Source: Pediococcus acidilactici (GTDB lineage: Bacteria; Bacillota; Bacilli; Lactobacillales; Lactobacillaceae). Taken from it: a stretch of DNA of 64,000 bases. The stretch spans positions 124,001 to 188,000 of the forward strand of contig CP103908.1 of assembly GCA_024970065.1 (NCBI GenBank), written 5' to 3'. The translations under genes were made by a program, and so were the position numbers. Under the pieces are notes generated by a model that saw only the letters and a list, made by a program, of their open reading frames with translations, did no database searches and was not told the origin of the DNA. This document shows positions 1-8,463 of the stretch, one piece after another. Position 1 is the stretch's first letter. The number at the start of each line of letters is the position of its first letter.

Positions 1-719
1 AAAAAACGGGTTATGACGCAACTGAACCGGGCCGTTTCCCAGACATCCTTGATCAATGGTCAGTACGTAAGCTTAAGGAATTAGGCGCTGACGCCATCAA
101 ATTCTTGTTGTATTACGATGCTGACGAAGGTGAAGAAATTAACGAACGTAAGCACGCCTTTATTCAACGTCTCGGCGACGAATGCAAGGCCGAAGACATT
201 CCGTTCTTCCTAGAACTAGTTTCGTACGATGCTAATAACGATGACGTAAAGGGTAAGGAATACGCTAAAGTTAAACCGCACAAAGTTATCGAAATGACTA
301 AGGAATTTTCCAAACCGGAATATGGTGTAGATGTTTTGAAACTCGAAGTGCCAGTTAACCAGACTTACGTAGAAGGCTTCGCAGAAAACGATGCGGACGT
401 AGTTTACAGTAAGGAAGAAGCTGCTAAGTACTACAAGGAACAAAGTGATGCCACTGACTTACCATTCATCTTCTTGAGTGCTGGTGTTTCTGCAGAATTG
501 TTCCAAGAAGAACTTCAATTTGCGCACGACGCGGGTTCGAAATTCAACGGAGTACTTTGTGGCCGGGCAACTTGGCGCGGTGCAATTGAACCATTTGCTG
601 GTGAAAGCGAAGAAGTTGGTCGCAAGTGGCTGCAAACTCAAGGTAAGAAAAATATTGAGGATTTAAACAAAGTTTTGGCAAAGAGTGCAACTCCTTGGTT
701 TGAAAAGGTACAAAAATAA
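1..719 (+). CDS. lacD: Tagatose 1,6-diphosphate aldolase, 5' end cut by window edge
   Basis: The frame is open from the window edge (first full codon at base 3) to the stop at 717-719, so the amino end is missing. The visible part (about 238 residues) follows LacD throughout: a KTGYDAT stretch at the start, [28 protein letters not shown] and GVLCGRATW. By family knowledge this class I aldolase splits tagatose 1,6-bisphosphate into dihydroxyacetone phosphate and glyceraldehyde 3-phosphate, and the lysine in VLKLEVPVN is the likely Schiff-base residue. It normally ends the tagatose-6-phosphate branch of lactose/galactose breakdown. The upstream partners (lacA, lacB, lacC) would lie outside the window. 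A DUF4867-type gene follows after 19 bases. Confidence 0.93.
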   Translation, partial: KTGYDATEPGRFPDILDQWSVRKLKELGADAIKFLLYYDADEGEEINERKHAFIQRLGDECKAEDIPFFLELVSYDANNDDVKGKEYAKVKPHKVIEMTKEFSKPEYGVDVLKLEVPVNQTYVEGFAENDADVVYSKEEAAKYYKEQSDATDLPFIFLSAGVSAELFQEELQFAHDAGSKFNGVLCGRATWRGAIEPFAGESEEVGRKWLQTQGKKNIEDLNKVLAKSATPWFEKVQK

Positions 720-738
720 TTACGAAAAGGTCCAGAAA

Positions 739-1410
739 ATGACGAACTTGGAAAAAATTCAAGAGGCGAACCCTCAACTAACGATTTACCAGGTGGATGA
801 CGACCAATTTCGGGATTACGGTGTCGTATATAACCAATTTGATTTATCGGAAATCAACGATTACATGGCGAAGGTGGCAGTTACCGCTGCAAACCAGTAC
901 GTACCGAAAAATCCTGCAATTGAGCAAATGAGCGTGATCCATGAAATCAGCGGGGATGTTTTTGGCGGAATGGCGCTTTCAGCAGGCCAGTGTGTGGGCC
1001 ACTGTGATGCCTTTTCAGCCGTTGAATTTCACCAAGGTAGCGAAGTGAACATCACCTTTACCGACGTGATCATGGTGTTGGGGAAGCGGCGTGATTTACG
1101 GAATTACGAATTCCACGCCGTTGACGACGCGCAAATTTTCTACGTTCCGCAAGGGACCGTCTTTGAAATGTTTAGTGATACGCTGCATTATAGCCCTATT
1201 GAGGTCACGCCAGCGGGATTTAAAGCGGTGGTGGTTGTATTGGATGGTACGAATGAATCTCTCCCAAGTTCATTTAAAGCCCATAACCCCATGCTAGTGA
1301 AGAAAAATAAATTCCAGCTGGCGCACGCAACGCGCGCTGATAAGGTCAAGGCCGGGACCTTGCCGGGGGTTAAGGGTCCCTTAATACAAGTTCGTTCGAT
1401 TCCGGATTAG
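739..1410 (+). CDS. DUF4867-family protein next to lacD
   Basis: A 223-residue protein, apparently soluble and rich in beta-strand-like stretches, with no signal peptide. It looks like the DUF4867 family that often follows lacD, possibly with a cupin-like fold; that assignment is from memory of the family. Key stretches are HEISGDVFGGMALSAGQCVG, HCDAFSAVEFHQGSE and AHNPMLVKKN. The ATG at 739 is preferred over upstream in-frame codons because the frame before it overlaps lacD and only 739 sits behind an AAAGGT-like site. Tight coupling to lacD suggests a role in tagatose-phosphate metabolism, perhaps an isomerase-like or sugar-binding function. No catalytic motif is recognised and the function is unknown. 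Confidence 0.7.
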   Translation: MTNLEKIQEANPQLTIYQVDDDQFRDYGVVYNQFDLSEINDYMAKVAVTAANQYVPKNPAIEQMSVIHEISGDVFGGMALSAGQCVGHCDAFSAVEFHQGSEVNITFTDVIMVLGKRRDLRNYEFHAVDDAQIFYVPQGTVFEMFSDTLHYSPIEVTPAGFKAVVVVLDGTNESLPSSFKAHNPMLVKKNKFQLAHATRADKVKAGTLPGVKGPLIQVRSIPD

Positions 1411-1424
1411 AGGAGGTCATTAAA

Positions 1425-1553
1425 ATGGATTGCAATGTTGATGAAGAAAAATTAACTGCCGAACAAAGGGCGGAAATTGAACGTCAAGAAGAATTGCACC
1501 AAGAAATGATTAAACGCCAGTTAGAAGAGTTTCCGGTTAAGGATCCCTTTTAA
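1425..1553 (+). CDS. Small acidic hypothetical protein, 42 aa
   Basis: A 42-codon ORF that starts with ATG behind a perfect AGGAGG (1411-1416) placed eight bases upstream. The product is highly charged (many Glu, Lys, Arg and Gln), probably one amphipathic helix, and ends KDPF. It lies between the DUF4867 gene and a terminator, so it is probably the last gene of the lacD operon. The strong ribosome binding site and terminator position argue that it is translated. No known family is recognised. Confidence 0.6.
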   Translation: MDCNVDEEKLTAEQRAEIERQEELHQEMIKRQLEEFPVKDPF

Positions 1554-1573
1554 CTAACGCCAACTCAGGTTAT

Positions 1574-1608
1574 AAAACGAGATTCGGAAATTCCGGTCTC
1601 GTTTTTTT
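1574..1608 (+). terminator. Rho-independent terminator of the lacD operon
   Basis: The arms AAAACGAGA and TCTCGTTTTTTT form a stem around TTCGGAAATTCCGG and are followed by a T run. Confidence 0.85.
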
Positions 1609-1717
1609 GTGAGCGCTCCCTTAATAACGTCGGCCAAAATTAAAAGGACTTCCCGAGAATGTAAAAATACTCTGGTACAATAAAACTATGATTATTTAAG
1701 ACGAGGAAGGGTACGGC

Positions 1718-2923
1718 ATGGACTGGAGAAAAAGTAAAATTGGTATTTTGGCCATGATTTTAGTGGTGATTTTGGTGGGATCGATGATGCGGACGCCGAT
1801 AACCACGATTCCCTTGATTTTGGGCAATTTAGCGCAAAGTTTGCGGGTGGCTCAGGGAAGTTTAGGAATTTTAACTACCCTGCCGTTAGTGATGTTTATG
1901 GTATTTTCTAATTTTGCTTCGCGCATTTTAAAACGGATGGGTTTTAAACGGTCGTTGCTATTAGCGTTAGCTATTCTGGTGCTCGGATCGGCGTTACGGA
2001 TGGTGGTCACAATGCCCACAATGATTGGCGGGACGATTTTAATTGGGGTCGCAATCGCCTACCTAAACGTTTTTATGCCGTCGTTTGTGGCAGCCTATTT
2101 TCCGCAGCGAATTGGGTTATACACCACCCTATACACCTTTTCAATGATGATGGGCAGCGCGATTTTTAACTTAATCACCGCCCCGATTGTCAAGGTGGCG
2201 GGATGGTGGACGATGTTGTTAATCTTAACCGTGGTTCCGTTATTGGCATGGTTGACGTGGGGATTGGTTGTTCCGCATCTGCCGGAAGAAATGGACCAGC
2301 ATGCGCCGACTCCGGCGGTTGCTAAGGCAGCAACCAAAACGGTGATTTGGCAAAATAAACGGGCCTGGTGCTTCCTACTGGTATTCGGTTGTCAATCGGT
2401 AATGATGTACACTTTTACGGCGTGGATGCCGTCATTAATGGCGTATCATCGCGTTGGTTCGGGCATCATTGGGGCAATCATGGCCTGCTTTTCGTTAATC
2501 GGGCTACCGGTTTCGGTATTTTTGCCCCAAACCTTGACCCGGGTAAGTCGGCACACTCAAACGGGATTAATTCTTTCAGCAGGTGCCGTCGGTCTTGGAG
2601 CAGCCGGGATGCTCTTTGTGCAAAACACTGCTGCCACCTGGTTTTGGTTAATTGAGGCGTTATTGATTGGTTATTCGGTAAACCTCTTCTTTGTTTTTGT
2701 AATGACCATGTTCGCCGTGAAGACAGCTTCGCCATATCAAACGGCGCAATTATCCGGCATGTCTCAAGCGGGCGGATACCTTATCGCGGCTTTAGGACCA
2801 ATGCTTTATGGAATGGCGTTCTCCGCAAACCCAATTGGCAGCGTACAAAACGTGGTTTACCTCGGCATCGTTTTAGTTGCCACGGTATCCGGCCTGGCGG
2901 TAGTAAAGATGGATCAAATTTAG
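1718..2923 (+). CDS. MFS transporter, CynX/NimT-like
   Basis: A 401-residue polytopic membrane protein with about twelve hydrophobic segments and a central hydrophilic loop near residues 190-210. The amino end (RTPITTIPLILGNLAQSL) and the AYFPQRIGLYTTLY segment resemble the CynX/NimT branch of the major facilitator superfamily, which includes cyanate and nitroimidazole transporters. The true substrate is not predictable from sequence. The ATG at 1718 sits behind GAGGAAGG (1703-1710). It is a single-gene unit, with a terminator before it and a long hairpin after it. Confidence 0.8.
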   Translation: MDWRKSKIGILAMILVVILVGSMMRTPITTIPLILGNLAQSLRVAQGSLGILTTLPLVMFMVFSNFASRILKRMGFKRSLLLALAILVLGSALRMVVTMPTMIGGTILIGVAIAYLNVFMPSFVAAYFPQRIGLYTTLYTFSMMMGSAIFNLITAPIVKVAGWWTMLLILTVVPLLAWLTWGLVVPHLPEEMDQHAPTPAVAKAATKTVIWQNKRAWCFLLVFGCQSVMMYTFTAWMPSLMAYHRVGSGIIGAIMACFSLIGLPVSVFLPQTLTRVSRHTQTGLILSAGAVGLGAAGMLFVQNTAATWFWLIEALLIGYSVNLFFVFVMTMFAVKTASPYQTAQLSGMSQAGGYLIAALGPMLYGMAFSANPIGSVQNVVYLGIVLVATVSGLAVVKMDQI

Positions 2924-2942
2924 TAAAATTACAGAAAAATAT

Positions 2943-2993
2943 ATAACCCCTTTTTACCAGCGGCTGATGGAGTTGCTGGTGGAAAGGGGTTAT
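2943..2993 (+). terminator. Long hairpin after the MFS gene, terminator-like
   Basis: ATAACCCC (2943-2950) pairs with GGGGTTAT (2986-2993), and the stem continues inward through ACCAGC/GCTGGT to give about 19 pairs with G-U wobbles. Only a weak T-rich tail follows, so termination is likely but not certain. Confidence 0.55.
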
Positions 2994-3087
2994 TTAGTAA
3001 AAAAGTACAATTTACATAAAAAATTCCAAAAATAACGGCTGTTTACCAATTCTGCCATAACGGGAAGGATGTTTAGTAAATTGAACT

Positions 3088-3101
3088 TGTAAGCGCTTAT
3101 A
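3088..3101 (+). promoter_or_regulatory. cre-like CcpA site upstream of fbp
   Basis: TGTAAGCGCTTATA matches the catabolite-responsive element closely around a central AAGCGCTT palindrome, 57 bases before the fbp start. TTGAAC lies just upstream at 3081. Repression of a gluconeogenic gene by CcpA on good sugars is a sensible inference. Confidence 0.6.
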
Positions 3102-3157
3102 TTTGTGTTATTATCAAAGTATCAAATAAATAATTAAACGTAAAAGGGTATATACCA

Positions 3158-5068
3158 ATGTATAAAGAAAAATACTTTGAAGAACTAAAAAAAGAATTTA
3201 ATAACGAAGATGAGATTGTAACCGAGATCGTCAACCTGGAGGCGATTTTAAATTTGCCCAAAGGGACCGAGTATTTTATCAGTGACATTCACGGCGAATA
3301 CGACGGACTCAACCACATTTTAAAGACTGGAGCGGGGATCATTAGTGAAAAAATCAACCTCCGTTTTCCTGAAATGGCGGCGGCTGATAAAAAGGAATTA
3401 AACTTTGTGGTGGCCTACCCTAAATTCATGATTGAAAAAGTTCAACAGGGTAAAAGTGCCGACGAGTTAATTCAATGGTATACCACCATTATTCCACGGA
3501 TGATTGAGGTCACCCAATATTGCGCTAGCAAATATTCACGTTCAAAGGTCCGGAAGACGTTGCCCAAGAAGTATGCGTACATTATTGAAGAGTTGCTGTA
3601 TGTAGAAGGCAGTCCGAAAAATAAGCAGAAGTACTACGCACAAATCATTAACAAGGTCATTGAATTGAACCGGGCGCAGGATTTCGTTCAAAGCTTGGCT
3701 GCTACGATTCAAAAACTGGTAATCGACCACATTCACATTGTGGGCGACGTTTTTGACCGGGGCCAAAAGTCTAACCAGGTTTTGGAACTGTTGGAAAATG
3801 CCCACTCCCTAGATTTTCAGTGGGGGAATCACGACGTCCTCTGGTTGGGCGGTTACGCCGGTTCGCAGGCCTGCATCGCAACCCTTTTCCGGATTGCAAC
3901 CCGGTACGGATACATTTTTGATTTAGAACGGGAATACGGAATCAATTTACGGGCGTTGTTTACCTTTGCCGACCAACATTACGAAGCCGACCCGTTTTTC
4001 TACCCGAAAGCTGGGGAATTTAACCAACAAAACGCGGATTTGTTGTCCAAGGTTCACCAAGCCTTGACCATTATCCAATTCAAGCTAGAAGGCCAAATTA
4101 TCGCCCGGCAACCCGATTTTGAAATGGAAAATCGCCTGTTTTTGCAACAAGCGGTCACTGGCGCAGTTGAAATTGATGGCCGGACCTATCCGCTAAGTCA
4201 CGGCTGCTTCCAAACGGTGGACCCACAACACCCCTACGAACTGACCACGGAAGAGCAGGAAGTTATCCAGAGTTTGGGTTACTCGTTCCGGCACGCCCCA
4301 CAAATCAGGGCCCACATGGACTTTATTTTACGTAAGGGGAGCATGTATCTAATTTACAATAATAATTTGCTTTACCACGGCTGCATTCCGCTTACCGAAG
4401 ATGGTGATTTCGACGAATTTGAATACCGGGGGCACCGTTATGCCGGCCGGAAGCTACTCGATTTCTTTGAACAGCGGATTCGCGCGGCCACCAGTAAGGC
4501 GGATTTTGCGGAAAATGATGATACCGATTTAATGTGGTACTGCTGGATTGGCAAAAAATCACCGCTTTTTGGGCGCACGGCCATGACCACGTTTGAACGT
4601 TACTTTATTGACGATAAAAAGACCCATCGCGAAGGTGATAATCCGTACTTCATGCTTCGCGACCGGCTTTCTACGGCGCACTATATTCTAGATAAATTTG
4701 GGTTGGACGAGCGTTCCAGCTACATTATTAACGGGCACACTCCGGTAAAGGTGGGCAATGGCGAGTCACCAATCAAGGGCGGTGGTCAAATTTTAGTAAT
4801 TGACGGCGGCTTATCGAAGGCCTATCAGAAGGCGACTGGAATTGCCGGCTACACGCTGATCAACAATTCATACGGGTTCCAAATCGTTACCCATACGCCG
4901 TTTTTGGGAGTGGCCGAGTTGTATAACTCGACGACCGGTTCGGCAACTTTGAAACGGGTGATTGACCGGGATCTGCCCCGGCGCAACATTGCCGATACAA
5001 CCATCGGGATGGAACTTAAGCGCCAAATTGACGACTTGAAATTTCTTCTGCAAAACGACGACAACTAG
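3158..5068 (+). CDS. fbp: Class III fructose-1,6-bisphosphatase
   Basis: A 636-residue protein of full length for the Firmicutes-type (class III) enzyme, which hydrolyses fructose 1,6-bisphosphate to fructose 6-phosphate in gluconeogenesis. Metallophosphoesterase motifs are in order: SDIHGEYD at residues 42-49, GDVFDRG near 196-202, GNHD at 223-226, and a late NGHTPV followed by VIDGGLSKAYQ. The ATG at 3158 follows AAAAGGG (3142-3148). The stop overlaps by four bases the stop of the convergent CorA-type gene, leaving no room for a terminator between them. A cre-like site upstream suggests catabolite repression. Confidence 0.95.
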   Translation: MYKEKYFEELKKEFNNEDEIVTEIVNLEAILNLPKGTEYFISDIHGEYDGLNHILKTGAGIISEKINLRFPEMAAADKKELNFVVAYPKFMIEKVQQGKSADELIQWYTTIIPRMIEVTQYCASKYSRSKVRKTLPKKYAYIIEELLYVEGSPKNKQKYYAQIINKVIELNRAQDFVQSLAATIQKLVIDHIHIVGDVFDRGQKSNQVLELLENAHSLDFQWGNHDVLWLGGYAGSQACIATLFRIATRYGYIFDLEREYGINLRALFTFADQHYEADPFFYPKAGEFNQQNADLLSKVHQALTIIQFKLEGQIIARQPDFEMENRLFLQQAVTGAVEIDGRTYPLSHGCFQTVDPQHPYELTTEEQEVIQSLGYSFRHAPQIRAHMDFILRKGSMYLIYNNNLLYHGCIPLTEDGDFDEFEYRGHRYAGRKLLDFFEQRIRAATSKADFAENDDTDLMWYCWIGKKSPLFGRTAMTTFERYFIDDKKTHREGDNPYFMLRDRLSTAHYILDKFGLDERSSYIINGHTPVKVGNGESPIKGGGQILVIDGGLSKAYQKATGIAGYTLINNSYGFQIVTHTPFLGVAELYNSTTGSATLKRVIDRDLPRRNIADTTIGMELKRQIDDLKFLLQNDDN

Positions 5069-5970
5069 TCGTTATACTTTTTGGAACGCAAGATTCGCCA
5101 AGTAACCAAGGCGAGCACCAAACTGACGATAATCATCATTAAAAAGCCGAATTTAGTGTGTTCACCAGGCAGCCCGCCGGTGTTCATCCCCCACAACCCG
5201 GCAATCAACGAGGGAACCGAGATGACCAGGGCGGCCGAATCTAAATACTTCATCAAGTGGTTCAAATGGTTACTCATAATGTCAGTAAATAAACCGCTGA
5301 TCGCTTCAATTAAGTCACGATAAATGGCAATTAACTTCGTGATTTGGCGTTCAGCGGTTTTAATGTTGTAAATCATCGCTTCATCCGCCAAATTATCGGT
5401 AAATTCCGCTAACTTAAAAAGCCGTTCTAACGCTTGGTGTTGGGTATCAAGGGTGTGCTCTAAGACGACGGCCTCTTTTTTGATATTTTTGATTTCGATG
5501 AGATATTCATTTTTGGTGGTTTCCGTAGATTGTGCTTCAATTTCTTCGAGCTGCTCTTTAATATGTGCGAGTTTTACGCGATAGTTGGAGTAAATTTTTA
5601 AGAGGAAGCAGGCAATCAGTCCTTCGTTGGAATTAAACAGGGTGGTTTCGTAAAGTTGTCGAATTTCAGTGGCGCTTGCCGACTCTTCGTGGACCAAAAA
5701 GGTTAGTTGTTCCGGCTCTGAAACGATGATTAAAGGATCTAACAATACCTGAGAGTCAAGAATGTTATCGGTAGGTGCGAGGTTACAGACTGCAATCAAA
5801 TAGGCAATTTCGTCTTCGCCATGCTTGAAACGCATGGTTCGGGGAAAGACTTCGGGAGTTTGCAGGCCTGCCGTAATGGTTGCCGGCCACTGATGTTTTT
5901 GGATTAAATTGTTGAGAGAATCAACACTGGTGAAAGTTTCAATTTTGAGCTGGACGTGGTGATTAGGCAT
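5065..5970 (-). CDS. CorA-family divalent cation transporter
   Basis: A 301-residue protein with a long soluble amino part rich in predicted helices (coiled stretch about residues 130-215) and two membrane segments at the carboxyl end. The diagnostic GMN motif is present as WGMNTGG between them. CorA-type proteins form pentameric Mg2+/Co2+ or Zn2+ channels; the first helix before GMN lines the pore. Start chosen at the ATG behind GAAAGGAG. It converges on fbp with a four-base overlap and is read away from the dehydrogenase gene. The cation carried cannot be decided from the sequence. Confidence 0.85.
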   Translation of the reverse strand: MPNHHVQLKIETFTSVDSLNNLIQKHQWPATITAGLQTPEVFPRTMRFKHGEDEIAYLIAVCNLAPTDNILDSQVLLDPLIIVSEPEQLTFLVHEESASATEIRQLYETTLFNSNEGLIACFLLKIYSNYRVKLAHIKEQLEEIEAQSTETTKNEYLIEIKNIKKEAVVLEHTLDTQHQALERLFKLAEFTDNLADEAMIYNIKTAERQITKLIAIYRDLIEAISGLFTDIMSNHLNHLMKYLDSAALVISVPSLIAGLWGMNTGGLPGEHTKFGFLMMIIVSLVLALVTWRILRSKKYND

Positions 5971-5987
5971 GCCGGAACTCCTTTCTC

Positions 5988-6001
5988 GCTAAACGTTTAC
6001 A
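5988..6001 (-). promoter_or_regulatory. cre-like site between corA-type gene and SDR gene
   Basis: On the minus strand TGTAAACGTTTAGC contains a perfect TAAACGTTTA palindrome and matches a cre except for the last two bases. It lies 18 bases before the CorA-type start in the divergent intergenic space. Confidence 0.4.
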
Positions 6002-6078
6002 TAACGTGAGCCTTTTTCTTTTTAAAAATATTCTATTATATTAAAATGCTAATTACAAAAGAAAGGAGTTGTATGCAC

Positions 6079-6972
6079 ATGAATCAACCAGATTTAAAGG
6101 ATCCCCGTACGCTGTACCATACGGATAAATTTCCGGCACAACAACAGGACACCCCAGCAATCCAAGGGAAGATGACTCCCGTACCCGACTGTGGTGAAAC
6201 TAGTTACGTAGGTCACGACCTGCTGTTAAACCGGAAAGTGCTTGTAACCGGTGGTGATTCCGGAATTGGTCGCGCGGTGGCCATTGCATTTGCCCGGGAA
6301 GGCGCCGACGTAGCCATCCAATTTTTACCAGGTGAAGAAGCCGACGCGCAAGAAGTGGAACACTACATCACTTCTGCAGGGCGTCAAGCGCTCTTACTCC
6401 CGGCTGATTTACGCGATTCAAATGCTCCCGAAGAAATTATCCAACGGGTGGTTGATGAATTTGGCGCACTCGACACGTTAATTTTAAACGCGTCCCAACA
6501 AATTGCGCACGAAAAAATCGACGACCTGCCGATCCAACAAATTAAGGATAGTTTTGACGTGAACGTGGTTGCCATGTTAGCGATGGTCAAGGCTGCCAAA
6601 CCGCACCTTCCAGCGGGTGGTGCGATCGTTACCACTACTTCGATTCAAGCGTTTAATCCAAGCACCCAGTTGTTAGATTACGCCGCAACCAAAGCAGCAA
6701 TCGCAAACATGACGATTAACTTGGGTCAACAGCTAATTGAACAAGGGGTGCGGGTTAACGGCGTGGCTCCAGGACCAATTTGGACTCCAATCCAATTGGA
6801 TCATGGTCAACCAGAATCCTCGATCCCTGAATTTGGGCAAGATTCACCAATGGGCCGGGCTGGACAACCAGCTGAATTAGCCCCAGCATACGTCTTCCTA
6901 GCGTCCAACTTAGCTAGTTACGTAACTTCCCAAATTTACGGCGTAACTGGTGGCGAACCAATCAACCTTTAA
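6079..6972 (+). CDS. SDR-family oxidoreductase, YghA/YhdF-like
   Basis: A 297-residue short-chain dehydrogenase/reductase. It has the cofactor-binding VTGGDSGIGRA motif near residue 60, and the catalytic serine region (TTTSIQAF) and YAATKAA (YxxxK) further on. The amino extension with KMTPVPDCGE and the late APGPIWTPIQ are typical of the E. coli YghA/B. subtilis YhdF subgroup, associated with general or envelope stress. The substrate is unknown. AGGAG at 6064-6068 serves either ATG 6073 or ATG 6079; 6079 has the better spacing. A small gene follows after a 12-base gap and probably forms an operon with it. Confidence 0.88.
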   Translation: MNQPDLKDPRTLYHTDKFPAQQQDTPAIQGKMTPVPDCGETSYVGHDLLLNRKVLVTGGDSGIGRAVAIAFAREGADVAIQFLPGEEADAQEVEHYITSAGRQALLLPADLRDSNAPEEIIQRVVDEFGALDTLILNASQQIAHEKIDDLPIQQIKDSFDVNVVAMLAMVKAAKPHLPAGGAIVTTTSIQAFNPSTQLLDYAATKAAIANMTINLGQQLIEQGVRVNGVAPGPIWTPIQLDHGQPESSIPEFGQDSPMGRAGQPAELAPAYVFLASNLASYVTSQIYGVTGGEPINL

Positions 6973-6984
6973 GGAGGAATGGCG

Positions 6985-7161
6985 ATGCCTTGGACAAAAA
7001 AAGATTACCCCAGCTCCATGAAAAATCTTAAGGAGCGGGTGCGTAACAAAGCAATTGAAATTGCAAATGCTTTGTTACAAGAAGGCTATGATGAAGACCG
7101 GGCAATCCCGATTGCCATCAGCCAAGCAGAAAAATGGGACCAGGACCACCCTGAAGAATAG
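6985..7161 (+). CDS. Small conserved protein, 58 aa (MPWTKxDYPxSMKNL type)
   Basis: A 58-residue protein beginning MPWTKKDYPSSMKNL and containing RNKAIEIANALL and AIPIAISQAEKW. This is a small family common in low-GC Gram-positives and proteobacteria, often near stress genes, with no defined function. Start at ATG 6985 rather than 6979, because AAGGAGG (6971-6977) is then seven bases away. It is coupled to the upstream dehydrogenase and followed directly by a terminator. Confidence 0.8.
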   Translation: MPWTKKDYPSSMKNLKERVRNKAIEIANALLQEGYDEDRAIPIAISQAEKWDQDHPEE

Positions 7162-7180
7162 GTGGTACTAAAAAACTTTA

Positions 7181-7225
7181 AAAACGCGTCTACTAGGACA
7201 GCTTGTCGCTAGTAGGCGCGTTTTT
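7181..7225. terminator. Bidirectional terminator
   Basis: AAAACGCGTCTACTAG pairs with CTAGTAGGCGCGTTTTT around a 12-base loop. There are T runs on both strands, so it can serve the SDR operon and the convergent membrane protein gene. Confidence 0.85.
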
Positions 7226-7236
7226 GTGCGGTAAAT

Positions 7237-8352
7237 TTAGTTGTTAGCGGAAGACCCGCTAGTTGTGCTATACGCATAGTCATAATAGGAAGGACTGCTG
7301 TAATTATAGTTCGGAGAACTACTATAAGTTGAATCGTTCCCTGTTGAACCATAAGTCCCATCAGTATAACTATCGCTAGAATCATAACTAGAGCTTTCGG
7401 CGGCGGCTGAGGACGCTGCCGCAGCACTTTCTGCCGCTGCTTTAGAACTCGATTCAGCTGCCTTAGAAGCTGATTTGGAAGCTTCTTTAGAGGAAGATTC
7501 CTCGGCTGCTTGGCGGGCTGCCTCTTCTTCGGCCTCTTTTTGGGCGGCGATTGCGGCTTCGCGAGCAGCTTTTTCGGCCGCCTTATTTTCTTTATTAACG
7601 ATTGACTTAAGGCTGATCAACTTAGTTTGTTCATCAACGGTGCGTTGCGATTGTTGATTTTTGCGCATGTCTTTAATTAGCGCGTCAATGGTTGTAACGC
7701 TAATTTTTTGGTTTTGCCGGTGAGCATTCATAATGGCTTTGTACCGCCGACTAAGTTGGTCCGCTGTTTTAACGATGTGATTTACCTTTTGTAACCGTTG
7801 CTGGTACTTCTTATCGAAAGCTTGTGGAACGGCGCTGTTCGATAAGGTTTGTATTTGGTGCTTAACTTTTTTGGTAGTTACCTTTAAATCAACTCGATTT
7901 TGTTGATTGAATAAGTGCTGATAATCTTGCCGCACTTGGTAAGCATTGGCGGCTTGGTTCTGCGCTTTTTGTAACGTTTGTTTCTGTGGTCGGTCCTTTA
8001 ATTGTGCAACGTCATCTTTAAGGGTGGTAATTTGTTGTTTGGTGACGCTTTTCTTTAGATCGGAATGGTTAGAATCGACGTACAACCGGTCGATGCGGGT
8101 CTGCAAACGGTCAACTTTACTAGAGTAGAGAGTTTTACTAATACCCCATCCGCCGCCGAAAAGCACGGCACACACTAAAACAATGCTACCAATTAAAATT
8201 GACCAGTGTCGCATAACTAAGCGCCGATGACGCCGTTTTGCAGACCGGCGCCCCCGGTAAAGGTCGTCTTCAACAAATTCATTTTGGTACGGATCCCGTG
8301 GATTGATCCAATTTTTGAACTTCGATATCCATCTATTTAGTCTTTTGTTCAT
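7237..8352 (-). CDS. Membrane-anchored protein with MapZ-like extracellular helical domain and Ser/Ala- and Tyr-rich tail
   Basis: A 371-residue protein. It has a basic cytoplasmic segment of about 48 residues (RRSAKRRHRRLVMRH), one membrane helix near 50-70, a helical region with heptad character (about 75-255), an Ala/Glu/Ser-rich segment (about 255-320) and a Ser/Tyr/Asn-rich tail (about 320-371). The stretch DRLYVDSNHSDLKKS resembles my memory of the first extracellular domain of the streptococcal division-site protein MapZ. The order cytosol, single helix, helical domain and Ser-rich linker also matches. The usual acidic amino end and second extracellular domain of MapZ are not seen. It could instead be an unrelated surface protein. 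It has its own promoter. Confidence 0.5.
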   Translation of the reverse strand: MNKRLNRWISKFKNWINPRDPYQNEFVEDDLYRGRRSAKRRHRRLVMRHWSILIGSIVLVCAVLFGGGWGISKTLYSSKVDRLQTRIDRLYVDSNHSDLKKSVTKQQITTLKDDVAQLKDRPQKQTLQKAQNQAANAYQVRQDYQHLFNQQNRVDLKVTTKKVKHQIQTLSNSAVPQAFDKKYQQRLQKVNHIVKTADQLSRRYKAIMNAHRQNQKISVTTIDALIKDMRKNQQSQRTVDEQTKLISLKSIVNKENKAAEKAAREAAIAAQKEAEEEAARQAAEESSSKEASKSASKAAESSSKAAAESAAAASSAAAESSSYDSSDSYTDGTYGSTGNDSTYSSSPNYNYSSPSYYDYAYSTTSGSSANN

Positions 8353-8427
8353 AAAAACTAATCCCCCAAGGTGTCAGCCAACACGTTTAAATTTAGTTAA
8401 ATTAAATTACGAATTATAACTATTAAC

Positions 8428-8457
8428 ATTATACTTTGTTTTGACAGATTAGGGCAA
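8428..8457 (-). promoter_or_regulatory. Promoter of the MapZ-like gene
   Basis: On the minus strand TTGCCC (-35) and a perfect TATAAT (-10) are separated by 18 bases, about 75 bases before the start codon. Confidence 0.55.
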
Positions 8458-8463
8458 AAAACA

